A stretch of 64,000 nt of DNA from Bradyrhizobium sp. SK17 (GCF_002831585.1 NZ_CP025114.1:62001-126000); one strand, 5' to 3'; shown: positions 24,653-33,612, counted from the stretch's first letter. Translations and numbers: made by a program. Notes: generated by a model from the letters alone, not told the origin.

Positions 24653-25428
24653 CGATTTGGTCAGACGGTCTCGCGTTCGGTTCCGGTGGCCTCGTCGGCT
24701 TTTCCTTGGGGCTCATCGGCGGCGGCGGCTCGATCCTTGCCACGCCACTTCTGCTTTATGTCGTCGGCTTGACGCCGCCTCATCTGGCTATTGGCACGGG
24801 TGCTCTTGCTGTCGCAGCAAACGCGTTCCTGAATTTTACCAATTACGCGCGCCGGGGCACCGTTCGCTGGCGCAGCGCTTTGGTGTTCGCGATCGTTGGC
24901 AGTGTCGGCGCGTTTGTCGGGTCAAGTGTAGGCAAGGCCATTAACGGTGACCGCTTGCTGTTTCTGTTCGGTCTGCTGATGCTGGTGGTCGGAGGCCTTA
25001 TGCTGAGGACGAAGCGATCTGCGCCGGTAACAGCCCAGGATGAAGATGCCCGGCCGTGGTTGGCAGCTGCTACTGCGCTTGTCGTTGGCCTTGCTGCGGG
25101 ATTTTTCGGAATCGGCGGCGGCTTTCTGATCGTGCCAGGGCTTATCTTCGCGACGGGCATGCCGATGATCAACGCCATCGGGACGTCATTGCTGGCGGTG
25201 GGAGCGTTCGGACTGACGACTGCCGTCAATTACGCATTATCGGGTCTCATAGACTGGACCGTCGCGGCTGAGTTCATAGGCGGTGGCTTCGTTGGCGGCT
25301 TGATCGGGATGCGTCTCGCAAGTCATCTTTCGCAATTCAAGAGCGCCTTGAATATCGTATTTGCGTCGTTGATTTTCGTGGTTGCGATTTACGTTCTCTA
25401 TCGAAGTGGACTTACGCTATTCACCTAA
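24649..25428 (+). CDS. TauE/SafE-family sulfite exporter, 259 aa
   Basis: Eight-helix TauE/SafE permease with the duplicated G-rich motif: GFSLGLIGGGGSILATPLL at about 16-36 and GLAAGFFGIGGGFLIVPGL at about 145-165. Likely exports sulfite made by the persulfide dioxygenase. GTG start at 24649 coupled to the preceding stop. Full family length. Confidence 0.85.
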   Translation: MTIWSDGLAFGSGGLVGFSLGLIGGGGSILATPLLLYVVGLTPPHLAIGTGALAVAANAFLNFTNYARRGTVRWRSALVFAIVGSVGAFVGSSVGKAINGDRLLFLFGLLMLVVGGLMLRTKRSAPVTAQDEDARPWLAAATALVVGLAAGFFGIGGGFLIVPGLIFATGMPMINAIGTSLLAVGAFGLTTAVNYALSGLIDWTVAAEFIGGGFVGGLIGMRLASHLSQFKSALNIVFASLIFVVAIYVLYRSGLTLFT

Positions 25429-25473
25429 CCAGCGCTAAAATATCTTCGATTCCTCTTGTTCAGGTATGATTTC

Positions 25474-25968
25474 ATGACTTTGATGGAGCCGCTGCCGTCC
25501 TTTCTGAAATCGAGGTCATCCTTCTCGGACCCCATATTCCGTGTCCTCCTGAGCCTGATTTTCATCATTGGCGGACTCGGTCATTTTGTGGAACATCGTC
25601 AGATGCTCGCTCGCATCGCTGAATCGCCTTGGGTGAATGCAATCGAGATAATAGGTAATCCGTCGATGTTGCTGTGGCTTTCAGGAGTAATCTTCATTGC
25701 GGCTGGCGTTGCTCTTGCGACCGGATTCCTGACCCGGCTATCATCGCTCGCACTTTTCGTCACTTTGATACCAGTAACGATCGCAGTCCATTTTGCTCCG
25801 GGACATACTGGACCATTGTTCAAGAACGTTGCGATTCTCGGAGCTTTGATCCACTTTTATTTTCGCGGAAGTGGTGCGTATGCGATCGATCGACTCCTGG
25901 TGCCGGCCAGAGTAGACGGTGCGGCTTCAGCCAAGGGGGCAATAGCTCGAATTAGGTCTGTTTTGTGA
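25474..25968 (+). CDS. DoxX-family membrane protein, 164 aa
   Basis: DoxX-like four-helix protein: SLIFIIGGLGHFVEH at about 28-42, SGVIFIAAGVALATGF, FVTLIPVTIAVHF and NVAILGALIHFYF. DoxX/DoxD relatives occur in thiosulfate:quinone oxidoreductases and redox stress complexes. The ATG at 25474 is preferred; a TTG at 25456 is possible. Its 3' end overlaps the convergent histidine kinase gene by 17 bases. Confidence 0.75.
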   Translation: MTLMEPLPSFLKSRSSFSDPIFRVLLSLIFIIGGLGHFVEHRQMLARIAESPWVNAIEIIGNPSMLLWLSGVIFIAAGVALATGFLTRLSSLALFVTLIPVTIAVHFAPGHTGPLFKNVAILGALIHFYFRGSGAYAIDRLLVPARVDGAASAKGAIARIRSVL

Positions 25969-27319
25969 TGAGCTGTTTGTGCGGGAATGACAAGGCAGCA
26001 CGAAGGCCATTTCCGTCACTCCGGTTCTTTAGCGCGAGTGTTCCGCCCAGCTTGTCGGCTGCGAGTTGCACGATCGAAAGTCCCAAGCCGCTCCCATACG
26101 GACTCTTGTGACGGCCGCGAAAGAACCTCGATGTCACAAGTGCCAGTTCGGAATCCGGGATTCCGGGGCCGTCATCATCAACGGAGATTGTGATGGAGGA
26201 TCCGACGCGGACAGCGTCCCAGGTCACGGTGCCATTGTTCTTGATATGCTGAATTGAATTTTCATGAAGATTTCGCAGGGCCACCGTCAGAAGCTCGCGA
26301 TTTGTCGCGAAACCGGTCTCGTAAAGTGCAGGAGACAAAACAAGGTTGGCTGAGTCCGAGAGCGGATCGGCCGATATGATTTCGTCGAGAATCTCGCCGA
26401 GATTGACGTTATCCGTTCGTTGGAAATCGTCCTGGGCGTCGATCCGTGCAATTGCCAGCAATTGGCGCACCAATCTTGAAGTCCGGTCAACAGAAATCAC
26501 AATGAGACGCAGTGCTCGTCCTCGCGCCTCTGGATCTTGCGTCGCAATGGCGACCTGCGCCTGCGTCTTCAATCCGGCAAGTGGCGTGCGCAATTCATGA
26601 GCGGCAAATGCCGTGATGTCGCGTTCGTGGCGACGTGCGGATTCAACCTTTGAGAACAATCCGTTCAGGGAGTTCGCGAGCGGCGCTAGTTCCGGAGGCG
26701 CTTGGCTTGTCTCGACGGGGCTCATATCATCGACGCTTCGATTTCTCAGGTCTATCGCCATCAAATGAAGTGGCCGTAATCCTTGGCCTAAGACGGTCCA
26801 AATCAGAAGTCCGAGCAACGGAAAGATTAGCAGTGTCGGCCAGAGCAAGCCCTTGATGAGATCACTGATGAGCCGCTCCCGCAGTCCGAGGCGATCGCCG
26901 ACGAGTACACGGATGCCCTTCGCGGGATCGGAAATGGCATAGACGCGCCAGGTTTCACCACCGACTTGCTGATCGGAGAAGCCATCTGTCTCATTTCCCA
27001 AACTGTCGCTAGGGGCACCACTTGATCGGGCTACCAGCCTGCCATCCAGCGACCATATCTGGCACGACAATTGACGCTCGTAGCTTGCGATCTCGGGCAA
27101 AAGGTGCTCGTCCGAAGGTGATCTGTCCGAAGCAACCGCATCGCTATTGATGGCCAGAGAGCTGACCATGCGGGCGGCCTCCTGAAGCCGGGTATCGAGC
27201 ACGTGTTCGACCTCGCTCCGTGTCTGGAAAAATACCCAAGCGCTCGCGCACAACCAGATTAAGCCGGTTGCGACCGTAAGGACGATGAAGAGGCGACCTC
27301 TTATCGAGCGTGTAATCAT
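25952..27319 (-). CDS. Sensor histidine kinase (QseC/PmrB-like), 455 aa
   Basis: Two membrane helices (about 9-30 and 158-178) flank a periplasmic sensor of about 125 residues. The phospho-acceptor is H241 in FAAHELRTPLAGL, followed by N-box NLHENSIQHI, G1 DDGPGIP and G2 GSGLGLSIV. It overlaps its response regulator by four bases (ATGA-type, 27316-27319). The periplasmic domain has one cysteine (LSCQIW). Signal unknown; location beside disulfide genes suggests redox or metal input. Confidence 0.9.
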   Translation of the reverse strand: MITRSIRGRLFIVLTVATGLIWLCASAWVFFQTRSEVEHVLDTRLQEAARMVSSLAINSDAVASDRSPSDEHLLPEIASYERQLSCQIWSLDGRLVARSSGAPSDSLGNETDGFSDQQVGGETWRVYAISDPAKGIRVLVGDRLGLRERLISDLIKGLLWPTLLIFPLLGLLIWTVLGQGLRPLHLMAIDLRNRSVDDMSPVETSQAPPELAPLANSLNGLFSKVESARRHERDITAFAAHELRTPLAGLKTQAQVAIATQDPEARGRALRLIVISVDRTSRLVRQLLAIARIDAQDDFQRTDNVNLGEILDEIISADPLSDSANLVLSPALYETGFATNRELLTVALRNLHENSIQHIKNNGTVTWDAVRVGSSITISVDDDGPGIPDSELALVTSRFFRGRHKSPYGSGLGLSIVQLAADKLGGTLALKNRSDGNGLRAALSFPHKQLITKQT

Positions 27320-27981
27320 GCTTTAGCCCCCCGCATTCGGTATCCTATGCCCCGCACGGTCTCGATCAGGTCACGCCCGATTTTGTTGCGAAGATTGTGA
27401 ATATGCACCTCGACGGCGTTGCTTTCGACCTCGTCCTGCCAACCGTAAAGCCGATCTTCAAGATCGCTCTTCGAGCGGATTGCTCCGGGGCGCTCCATCA
27501 ACGCGGCGAGAAGTGCAAATTCGCGACGTGACAGGTTTATCGCTTTGCCGGCCGCGGATGCGCTGAGCGTCGCCGGATCAAGCACGATCCCGTTGTATGC
27601 GATATGCGACGTGGCACGGCCAGTCTTTCTCCGTACGATGGCGCGCACGCGCGCGGCGAGTTCGTCCAGATCGAATGGTTTCCCCAGGTAGTCATCGGCG
27701 CCTGCGTCGAGCCCTTTAATCCGGTCCGCCACCTCGTCAAGTGCGGTGAGGAGAAGAACGGGCGTCGTGTTTCCCGCTGTCCGAAGGGTTGAGAGCAAAT
27801 CGAGGCCTGAACCGTCCGGCAGCATCAGGTCCAGCACGACCGCGTCAAATGAGGCCGTTGTCAGTGCAGCCAAGCCGTCTGCGCAAGTGGTAACCGCATC
27901 GACGGTGGCGCCCACGAGGTTCAGGCCAGCTTTTAAACCGTCCAGCAGGACGGGGTCATCCTCGACCACCAGAATTCGCAT
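27316..27981 (-). CDS. OmpR-family response regulator (QseB/PmrA-like), 221 aa
   Basis: Receiver domain with phospho-acceptor D51 (VVLDLMLPDG) and K in LGKPF, then the winged-helix output domain (LSRREFALLAALMERPGAIRSKSDLEDRLYGW, VEVHIHNLRNKIG). Start at ATG 27981, with GAGG upstream; the ATG at 27996 is before that site. A PmrA-type box lies in the gap to the divergent dsbD, so it probably controls both itself and dsbD. Confidence 0.9.
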   Translation of the reverse strand: MRILVVEDDPVLLDGLKAGLNLVGATVDAVTTCADGLAALTTASFDAVVLDLMLPDGSGLDLLSTLRTAGNTTPVLLLTALDEVADRIKGLDAGADDYLGKPFDLDELAARVRAIVRRKTGRATSHIAYNGIVLDPATLSASAAGKAINLSRREFALLAALMERPGAIRSKSDLEDRLYGWQDEVESNAVEVHIHNLRNKIGRDLIETVRGIGYRMRGAKA

Positions 27982-28020
27982 CACATCCTCGTTCATCCGG
28001 CTGACGCGTCGCAGGCGAGC

Positions 28021-28037
28021 CTTAAGGCTGCCTTAAG
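28021..28037. promoter_or_regulatory. PmrA/QseB-type box: CTTAAG-N5-CTTAAG
   Basis: Two identical CTTAAG half-sites at 28021-28026 and 28032-28037 separated by five bases (GCTGC) give an 11-base period, which matches the PmrA box (YTTAAK-N5-YTTAAK). It lies in the 100-base gap between the response regulator and dsbD. Confidence 0.7.
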
Positions 28038-28081
28038 GTAGGGCGGCGAAGTCAGATACCACCTTATGATTGTGGACCGTC

Positions 28082-29905
28082 ATGCGAAACGCTTGTCTAC
28101 GGATTCTCTTCGGTCTGCTTCTGCTTACGCCCGTGGCTGCGTCCGCGCAGGCGCAGAGCCCTCCGGGTGCGGATAAGGTTTTCCAGCTTAATGTTGCCCA
28201 CGGCGCGGAAGGTGCCTTGATCCTGAACTGGGTCATTGCGCCAGGCAATTACCTCTATCGCGACAAGATCAAGATCACGAGCCGGCAGGGTGCTTCGATT
28301 AGGGCAAGTACACCAGCCGGAGACATGAAAGACGATCCATCGTTTGGCGAAACGGAGATCTATCACGGTCAGGCGCAGGCCTCCGTGTCAGCGAAGTCAC
28401 TGGGCGATCTAAACGACCTTGTGGTGTCCTATCAGGGATGCGCCGAGCAAGGGATCTGCTATCCGCCAGTCACAAAAACCATTGATTTGAAAACACTATC
28501 GATTGCCGGACCGACTGCTCGGGCAACGGCGCCGGCCCAATCGAACAGCAACTGGGTGTCCGATCCGTCTTTGGAGCGGCCAAGCGCATCTCATGCGGAT
28601 GCAACGACACAGCCGGATAATCTCGATCTCGGCGGAAGTGTTGTCTCAATGCTGGCCGCCTTTGTCGGATTTGGCCTGTTGCTGGCCTTCACGCCGTGCG
28701 TATTCCCAATGATTCCGATCCTTTCAGGAATGCTCGCGCAATCAGGCGAGAAGCTGACGGCCCGACGTGGCTTTGTGCTGTCAGGCGTCTACGTCGTCGC
28801 CATGGCGCTCGCGTACGCGTCACTGGGGGTGGTTGTCGCCTGGTCGGGGCAGAACCTGCAAGCCGCGCTTCAAACGCCGCTCGCGCTAGGTTTGATGAGC
28901 GCAATTTTCGTGGCGCTCGCTCTCTCGATGTTCGGTCTTTACGATCTGCAGCTTCCGCAAAGCTGGCAGAGCCGCCTGGCCGGTGCCGGTAGCCGCCGTG
29001 CTGGATCAGTTGGCGGGGCCGCAGTCATGGGATTCGGCTCTGCATTGATCGTAGGCCCGTGCGTCACGCCACCCCTGGCCGCGGCTCTGGTCTATGTCGC
29101 TCAGACCGGAAACGCGTGGCGTGGAGCGTCGGCGCTGTTCGCGCTGGGAATCGGGATGGGTTTGCCGTTGCTGGCGTTCGGGACGTTCGGCGCAAGCATC
29201 TTGCCTCGATCTGGACCGTGGCTGGCACATATAAAGCACGTGTTCGGCTTTGTTTTCCTCGGCGTGGCGATCTGGATGATCTCGCGCGTTCTTCCAACCT
29301 GGCTCGTTATTGTTTTGTGGGGCGTGGGCCTCGTCGGGACAGGCATCTACCTGGCCGCTCCACAGCTACGTGAGCGAAGCCGGGGACAAGCATGGCGCAA
29401 ATGGCCTGTCTTGGCGGGCGTTGCTTCAGCCGGCTTTGGTGGGCTTCTGATGATTTCCGCCGTTGTTGGCTCGTTCGGCTTGCCGGGACAACTCACCGGA
29501 ATTCCCGGCTTCGCAACAATCACCGCCGCGCACGCGGCCAAATTCGAGACCGTCACCACGCCGCAAGCGCTCGATGAGGCGATTGCAAGCGCGCGTCAGA
29601 ATGGCAAGCCCGTCGTGCTCGATTTCTCGGCCGAATGGTGCGTCGAATGCAAGGTCATGGATCGCACCGTATTCTCAGACTCAGCCGTATTGGCGCGTTT
29701 GCACGACTTCACGCTGATCCGTGCGGACGCCACCAACTACAACGAAGATACCCGGTCGTTGATGAAGAGATTCGGCGTTGTCGGGCCACCCACGGTTGTT
29801 TTCCTCGGCGCGCGAGACAGCAAGGAAATAACCGGCGCAAGAATCGTCGGTCCCGTCGACTCAACCACATTCCTGAAGCGGCTCAATCAGCTTCAACCGT
29901 CCTGA
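28082..29905 (+). CDS. dsbD: DsbD thiol:disulfide interchange protein, 607 aa
   Basis: Carries electrons from cytoplasmic thioredoxin to periplasmic proteins. A signal peptide is followed by the alpha domain with the cysteine pair in QGCAEQGICYPP (about residues 120-126), a central eight-helix domain starting GFGLLLAFTPCVFPM with its second cysteine in IVGPCVTPP, and a C-terminal thioredoxin domain with W-C-V-E-C-K near residues 518-523. All three redox pairs are present. Start at ATG 28082; a TTG at 28070 is an alternative. First gene of the operon controlled by the two-component system. Confidence 0.93.
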   Translation: MRNACLRILFGLLLLTPVAASAQAQSPPGADKVFQLNVAHGAEGALILNWVIAPGNYLYRDKIKITSRQGASIRASTPAGDMKDDPSFGETEIYHGQAQASVSAKSLGDLNDLVVSYQGCAEQGICYPPVTKTIDLKTLSIAGPTARATAPAQSNSNWVSDPSLERPSASHADATTQPDNLDLGGSVVSMLAAFVGFGLLLAFTPCVFPMIPILSGMLAQSGEKLTARRGFVLSGVYVVAMALAYASLGVVVAWSGQNLQAALQTPLALGLMSAIFVALALSMFGLYDLQLPQSWQSRLAGAGSRRAGSVGGAAVMGFGSALIVGPCVTPPLAAALVYVAQTGNAWRGASALFALGIGMGLPLLAFGTFGASILPRSGPWLAHIKHVFGFVFLGVAIWMISRVLPTWLVIVLWGVGLVGTGIYLAAPQLRERSRGQAWRKWPVLAGVASAGFGGLLMISAVVGSFGLPGQLTGIPGFATITAAHAAKFETVTTPQALDEAIASARQNGKPVVLDFSAEWCVECKVMDRTVFSDSAVLARLHDFTLIRADATNYNEDTRSLMKRFGVVGPPTVVFLGARDSKEITGARIVGPVDSTTFLKRLNQLQPS

Positions 29906-29932
29906 AAAGTCCATTCACAAAGGAGAGACATC

Positions 29933-30571
29933 ATGTTCGCCACACGTCCAAGCAATTTTTCACCGCGCCTGCTTCTCTCATTGGCCCTCTTGATGCCGAT
30001 GACCGTTTCGCACGCGTTCGCGCAGGATGCCGATACGTCCACAGAGGCCATCCAGAACGACCCGGCCACTCCCGTCGCGGGAAATCCGAAAGGCGATCTG
30101 ACAATCGTGACCTTCTTCGATTACAACTGTCCGTTCTGCAAGAAAGCAGAGCCAGCGTTGGAGCAGGTCGTAAAAGAGGATGGCCATATTCGCCTTGTTT
30201 ATAAGGATTGGCCGATCCTTACCAAAGCATCCGTCTATGGCGCGCAGCTCGCGCTGGCCGCCAAATATCAGGGCAAATACGATGCGGTTCACGCCGCGCT
30301 GATGTCGATTCCCGGTCCGAAGATTCCCGAAGACCAGATGCTTGCAGCGATCCGCAAATCTGGCGTCGATATGGACAAGCTCGATGCCGATCTCAAGGCG
30401 CACGGCGACGAGATCACTGCGCTGCTCAGGCGCAACCTTGCCCAAGCCGATTCGTTAGGATTGCAGGGAACCCCAGCCTATCTTGTCGGCCATTACAAAG
30501 TGACGTCTGCCCTGACTTACGACGGATTCAAGCGTGCGGTGGCGGACGCGCGTGCCCAGGCAAAGAAATAA
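29933..30571 (+). CDS. DsbA-family periplasmic thiol oxidoreductase, 212 aa
   Basis: Signal peptide of about 30 residues (ending HAFAQ). DsbA-like thioredoxin fold with active site C-P-F-C in DYNCPFCKKAEPAL and the cis-proline GTPAYLVG near residue 185. AGGAGAG-like ribosome site before ATG 29933. The fold resembles the ScsC/BdbD-like branch, often paired with a DsbD-type reductant, fitting an isomerase or reductase role for periplasmic thiols rather than general oxidation. Confidence 0.88.
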   Translation: MFATRPSNFSPRLLLSLALLMPMTVSHAFAQDADTSTEAIQNDPATPVAGNPKGDLTIVTFFDYNCPFCKKAEPALEQVVKEDGHIRLVYKDWPILTKASVYGAQLALAAKYQGKYDAVHAALMSIPGPKIPEDQMLAAIRKSGVDMDKLDADLKAHGDEITALLRRNLAQADSLGLQGTPAYLVGHYKVTSALTYDGFKRAVADARAQAKK

Positions 30572-31258
30572 ATGGCACGACTTGTGACGAACTCGCTCAC
30601 CTGCTTTCGACGGGCCGGTAACGCCGCAATGGTTTTTGCCGGAATAGCGGTGTTAGCCGGATGCACCACAACGTCATCCACACCGGCGCCCGTAGCGTTT
30701 TCGGCACAGGCAAACCCGGCTGCGGCCCAGGCTTACGCCGCAACCACCAACGAACCGTACAAAGTGGACGCCATCGACGTCGCTGACATCGACCCCAAAT
30801 ACCTTCGCCAAGTGGTCGATTTTCCGACCCGGGAGCCAGTCGGAACAATCGTCGTCGATCCGCACGAGCGGTTTGTCTACCTGGTGCAAGAACATGGAAA
30901 AGCGCTGCGCTACGGCGTCGGTGTTGGGAAAGAGGGTCTCGAATTCACGGGGACTGCGACGATTGAGTACAAGAAAAAATGGCCGCATTGGACGCCGACA
31001 AATGACATGATCAAGCGCGAACCTGCACGATACAAACCTTGGCAGAAAGGCATGGACGGCGGTGCACGAAATCCGTTGGGCGCGCGTGCTTTGTATCTTT
31101 TCAAGAATGGCAAGGATACGCTGTTTCGCATTCATGGCACGACGGAGCCTTGGAGTATTGGCAAAGCCGTCTCGTCTGGCTGCATTAGAATGGTCAATCA
31201 GGACATTATTGATCTCTACAGCCGGGTGCCTGATGGTTCGAAAGTTGTGGTTCGGTGA
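30572..31258 (+). CDS. L,D-transpeptidase (YkuD) lipoprotein, 228 aa
   Basis: Lipobox L-A-G-C near residue 30 after a hydrophobic segment. YkuD domain from about residue 88 with VIVVDPHERFVYLV and the catalytic motif H-G-T ... S-S-G-C-I-R-M near residues 187-207. It would cross-link peptidoglycan or attach lipoproteins in the periplasm; its catalytic cysteine needs to stay reduced, which gives a reason for its linkage to dsbD and the DsbA-like gene. It starts directly after the upstream stop. Confidence 0.88.
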   Translation: MARLVTNSLTCFRRAGNAAMVFAGIAVLAGCTTTSSTPAPVAFSAQANPAAAQAYAATTNEPYKVDAIDVADIDPKYLRQVVDFPTREPVGTIVVDPHERFVYLVQEHGKALRYGVGVGKEGLEFTGTATIEYKKKWPHWTPTNDMIKREPARYKPWQKGMDGGARNPLGARALYLFKNGKDTLFRIHGTTEPWSIGKAVSSGCIRMVNQDIIDLYSRVPDGSKVVVR

Positions 31259-31291
31259 TACGCCTCGGTGCTGCGCGGTCGGATAGCGGGC

Positions 31292-31777
31292 ATGGAAGTC
31301 CAGATGATCGTGGATAACAGTCAAAGTCCAAATTCGGTGCCGTGGCCGCCGCTCATTTTGGCGGTAGCGATGGCTGCGAGTCTCGGGCTTGGTCAACTGG
31401 TCCCTTTACCTTTGCCGAGCGATCTCTGGCTACAAATTATGGGATCCATCGTTGCGTTCGTTGGCGTCGCGCTCGATCTATGGGCCATTTTGACGATGAG
31501 ACGGCTTCATACCAACATTCTTCCTCATCGTGCCGCGGGCCGGCTTGTGACCACAGGGCCATTCAGATTCACGCGCAATCCAATCTACGTCGGTAACGCG
31601 ACTTTGATGGCGGGTATCGGCTTCGCTTTCGGGAATTTCTGGTTTGTCCTCCTGGGGGTTGTTTCCGCCCTTGTTGTGGATCGACTGGCCATTCGCCGTG
31701 AAGAGCGTCACCTAGGAGCGCGCTTTGGTCAGGACTGGCTCGACTATGCATCTCGGGTCCCGAGATGGCTCATCTGA
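31292..31777 (+). CDS. ICMT/PEMT-like membrane methyltransferase family protein, 161 aa
   Basis: Four membrane helices and the isoprenylcysteine/phospholipid methyltransferase-like motif FRFTRNPIYVGNATLMAG at about residues 90-107, ending with RREERHLGARFG and DYASRVPRWL. The substrate is unknown in bacteria. ATG 31292 is used; an ATG at 31304 with GGAAG upstream is equally possible, and a GTG at 31268 also lies in frame. Confidence 0.75.
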   Translation: MEVQMIVDNSQSPNSVPWPPLILAVAMAASLGLGQLVPLPLPSDLWLQIMGSIVAFVGVALDLWAILTMRRLHTNILPHRAAGRLVTTGPFRFTRNPIYVGNATLMAGIGFAFGNFWFVLLGVVSALVVDRLAIRREERHLGARFGQDWLDYASRVPRWLI

Positions 31778-31809
31778 AACGCCGTTGGGGGCCTTATTGG
31801 AGAGTTGAA

Positions 31810-32601
31810 ATGACCATGATTGGAAGACGGACCGCGCTGCAAGCGCTGGGACTGGGAGTTGTTGCAGGTGCCCTCAGCGTGTCTACAAATCAAGCGTCGG
31901 CGAAGGAGGTTGACGGATCTATGCTCGTTCCATCGGACGGGCATCATCTCAAAGAACTATCTGAACATCTCGCCAAACTGCCAAGACGCCGAGACTTCAA
32001 GACCGTTCCCATGATCCTGACGGAAACCGATCAATGGGATGCCGAGGCCCTGAAATCCGTTATTGCGTACAAATCGCCATACAAACAGGTTTGGGACAAC
32101 ACCGAGATTGGCAGCCCGTGGCTCAACCTGATGCGTAATTCGATCAATGCCCAGGTATGGTCGTTCAAGCACCCTGACTTTCTGGCGGTATCGGCGACTC
32201 ATGGCACGGCGCACCTTGCACTCTTCGACGATACGATTTGGGAAAAATACCAACTGACGAAGCTCGCAGGCGATAAGTTCAAATCGAACACCCTGATCAA
32301 GGAATCGTCTGCTGCGAAAGCAGACCCAAAGAATTTTGAGGACGCCGATGGCGTGTTCTCACCGGCGGACAATTCCATTCCGGTATTGATGAGACGTGGC
32401 GTCGTGTTTCTGTCCTGCCACAATGCAATATGGGAAGAGGCCGCCGCACTTCTCAAGGCTGAGAGTAACCCCGACAAGCTGACTCACGAGCAACTCGCGG
32501 CGGAGCTGACGAACCATCTTTTGCCTGGGGTGGTGCTCACACCAGGCGCGGTTGGAACGCTGCCCGAGTTGCAACGAGCGGGCTTTCACTACGCCAAATA
32601 A
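31810..32601 (+). CDS. Tat-exported protein, possibly DsrE-like, 263 aa
   Basis: Twin-arginine signal at the start (G-R-R-T-A-L-Q-A-L-G-L) with cleavage near NQASA. The mature part has the stretches VSATHGTAHLALFDD and later MRRGVVFLSCHNAIWEEAAALL, which read like a DsrE-fold sulfur-carrier segment with a single conserved cysteine. Members are often annotated only as Tat-pathway proteins. Tat export implies folding or a cofactor before export. GGAG precedes ATG 31810. It is followed nine bases later by the solute-binding protein and is probably its partner. Confidence 0.6.
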   Translation: MTMIGRRTALQALGLGVVAGALSVSTNQASAKEVDGSMLVPSDGHHLKELSEHLAKLPRRRDFKTVPMILTETDQWDAEALKSVIAYKSPYKQVWDNTEIGSPWLNLMRNSINAQVWSFKHPDFLAVSATHGTAHLALFDDTIWEKYQLTKLAGDKFKSNTLIKESSAAKADPKNFEDADGVFSPADNSIPVLMRRGVVFLSCHNAIWEEAAALLKAESNPDKLTHEQLAAELTNHLLPGVVLTPGAVGTLPELQRAGFHYAK

Positions 32602-32610
32602 GGAGCGGCC

Positions 32611-33612
32611 ATGATTTTCAAAGCGATCGTTGCAAGCGTGGTTGCTCTGAGTGCAGCAATGCCCGTCACGTCGATGGCCCGCGAGGGCTGGAAAGGGCAG
32701 GCCGAAACTCCGCTCTACAAGGGAGATGTTTTCCCTCCGTGGCAAAACGGAGAGAATAACGATGTTGTGAATCGGGGTTTCGAGTTCACCATTCCGGAGG
32801 TCAACAGTCTGGCCGATTTTCACGGCGACGTAACGGACCCCAAGCTAGTTCTTTACGTTGGCGGCAACTACTTTTTTGCGATGGCGCCACTTGTAAAGGC
32901 GTTTGAGGAGAAGCATCAGGAATACAAGGGCAAGATTTACTGGGAGACAATTCCGCCGGGCTTGCTCGTCAAGCAAATGAAAGCTGGCGGAACGATCACC
33001 TCGGGCAACATGACATGGACGGCCAAGCCGGATGCCTATTTTGCCGGCCTTGTGAAGGTCAAGCAGTTGATCAATGACGGTTTGCTGGTCGCGCCTGCGG
33101 TGCCTTATGTGACCAACACGTTGACGATCATGGTGCCGAAGGACAACCCAGCTCAGGTTAAGGGCTTGGCTGATCTCGGGCAGGCCAAGGTTCGGCTGGC
33201 GATGCCCAATCCCGAATTCGAAGGGATTGCCCGCCAGATCAAGGCGTCGTTGCAAAAGGCTGGTGGCGAAAAGCTGGCAAAAGCTGTGTACGAGGACAAG
33301 CTGAAGGACGGCAGTACTGTCCTGACCCACATCCATCACCGCCAGACGCCGTTATTTTTGATCCAGGGCGTGGCTGACGCCGGGGTGACCTGGCAATTCG
33401 AAGCCATTTTTCAGGAGCAGGTCGGTCATCCGATCTCTCACGTTGAAATTCCGACCGAGCAGAACACCGTTGCGATTTATGCCGGTGCTGAAGTGAAGGA
33501 TGCTGCACACCCAGACGCAGCAAAGGCGTGGCTCGACTTTATAAAGTCGCCTGCCGCCCTCGGTATTTTCGAACGCTACGGATTCAAGCGCTACGAAGCA
33601 GCGGGCAAATGA
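32611..33612 (+). CDS. Orphan periplasmic solute-binding protein, 333 aa
   Basis: Signal peptide of about 23 residues (ending TSMAR). After an N-terminal extension of about 60 residues the type II binding-protein fold begins with KLVLYVGGNYFFAMAPLVKAFEEKH, contains VTNTLTIMVPKDNPAQVKGLADLG and closes with AWLDFIKSPAALGIFERYGFKRY. Related in architecture to the 18658-19425 product but longer. No permease is nearby. It is coupled to the Tat-exported protein and ends the operon begun by dsbD. Confidence 0.78.
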   Translation: MIFKAIVASVVALSAAMPVTSMAREGWKGQAETPLYKGDVFPPWQNGENNDVVNRGFEFTIPEVNSLADFHGDVTDPKLVLYVGGNYFFAMAPLVKAFEEKHQEYKGKIYWETIPPGLLVKQMKAGGTITSGNMTWTAKPDAYFAGLVKVKQLINDGLLVAPAVPYVTNTLTIMVPKDNPAQVKGLADLGQAKVRLAMPNPEFEGIARQIKASLQKAGGEKLAKAVYEDKLKDGSTVLTHIHHRQTPLFLIQGVADAGVTWQFEAIFQEQVGHPISHVEIPTEQNTVAIYAGAEVKDAAHPDAAKAWLDFIKSPAALGIFERYGFKRYEAAGK

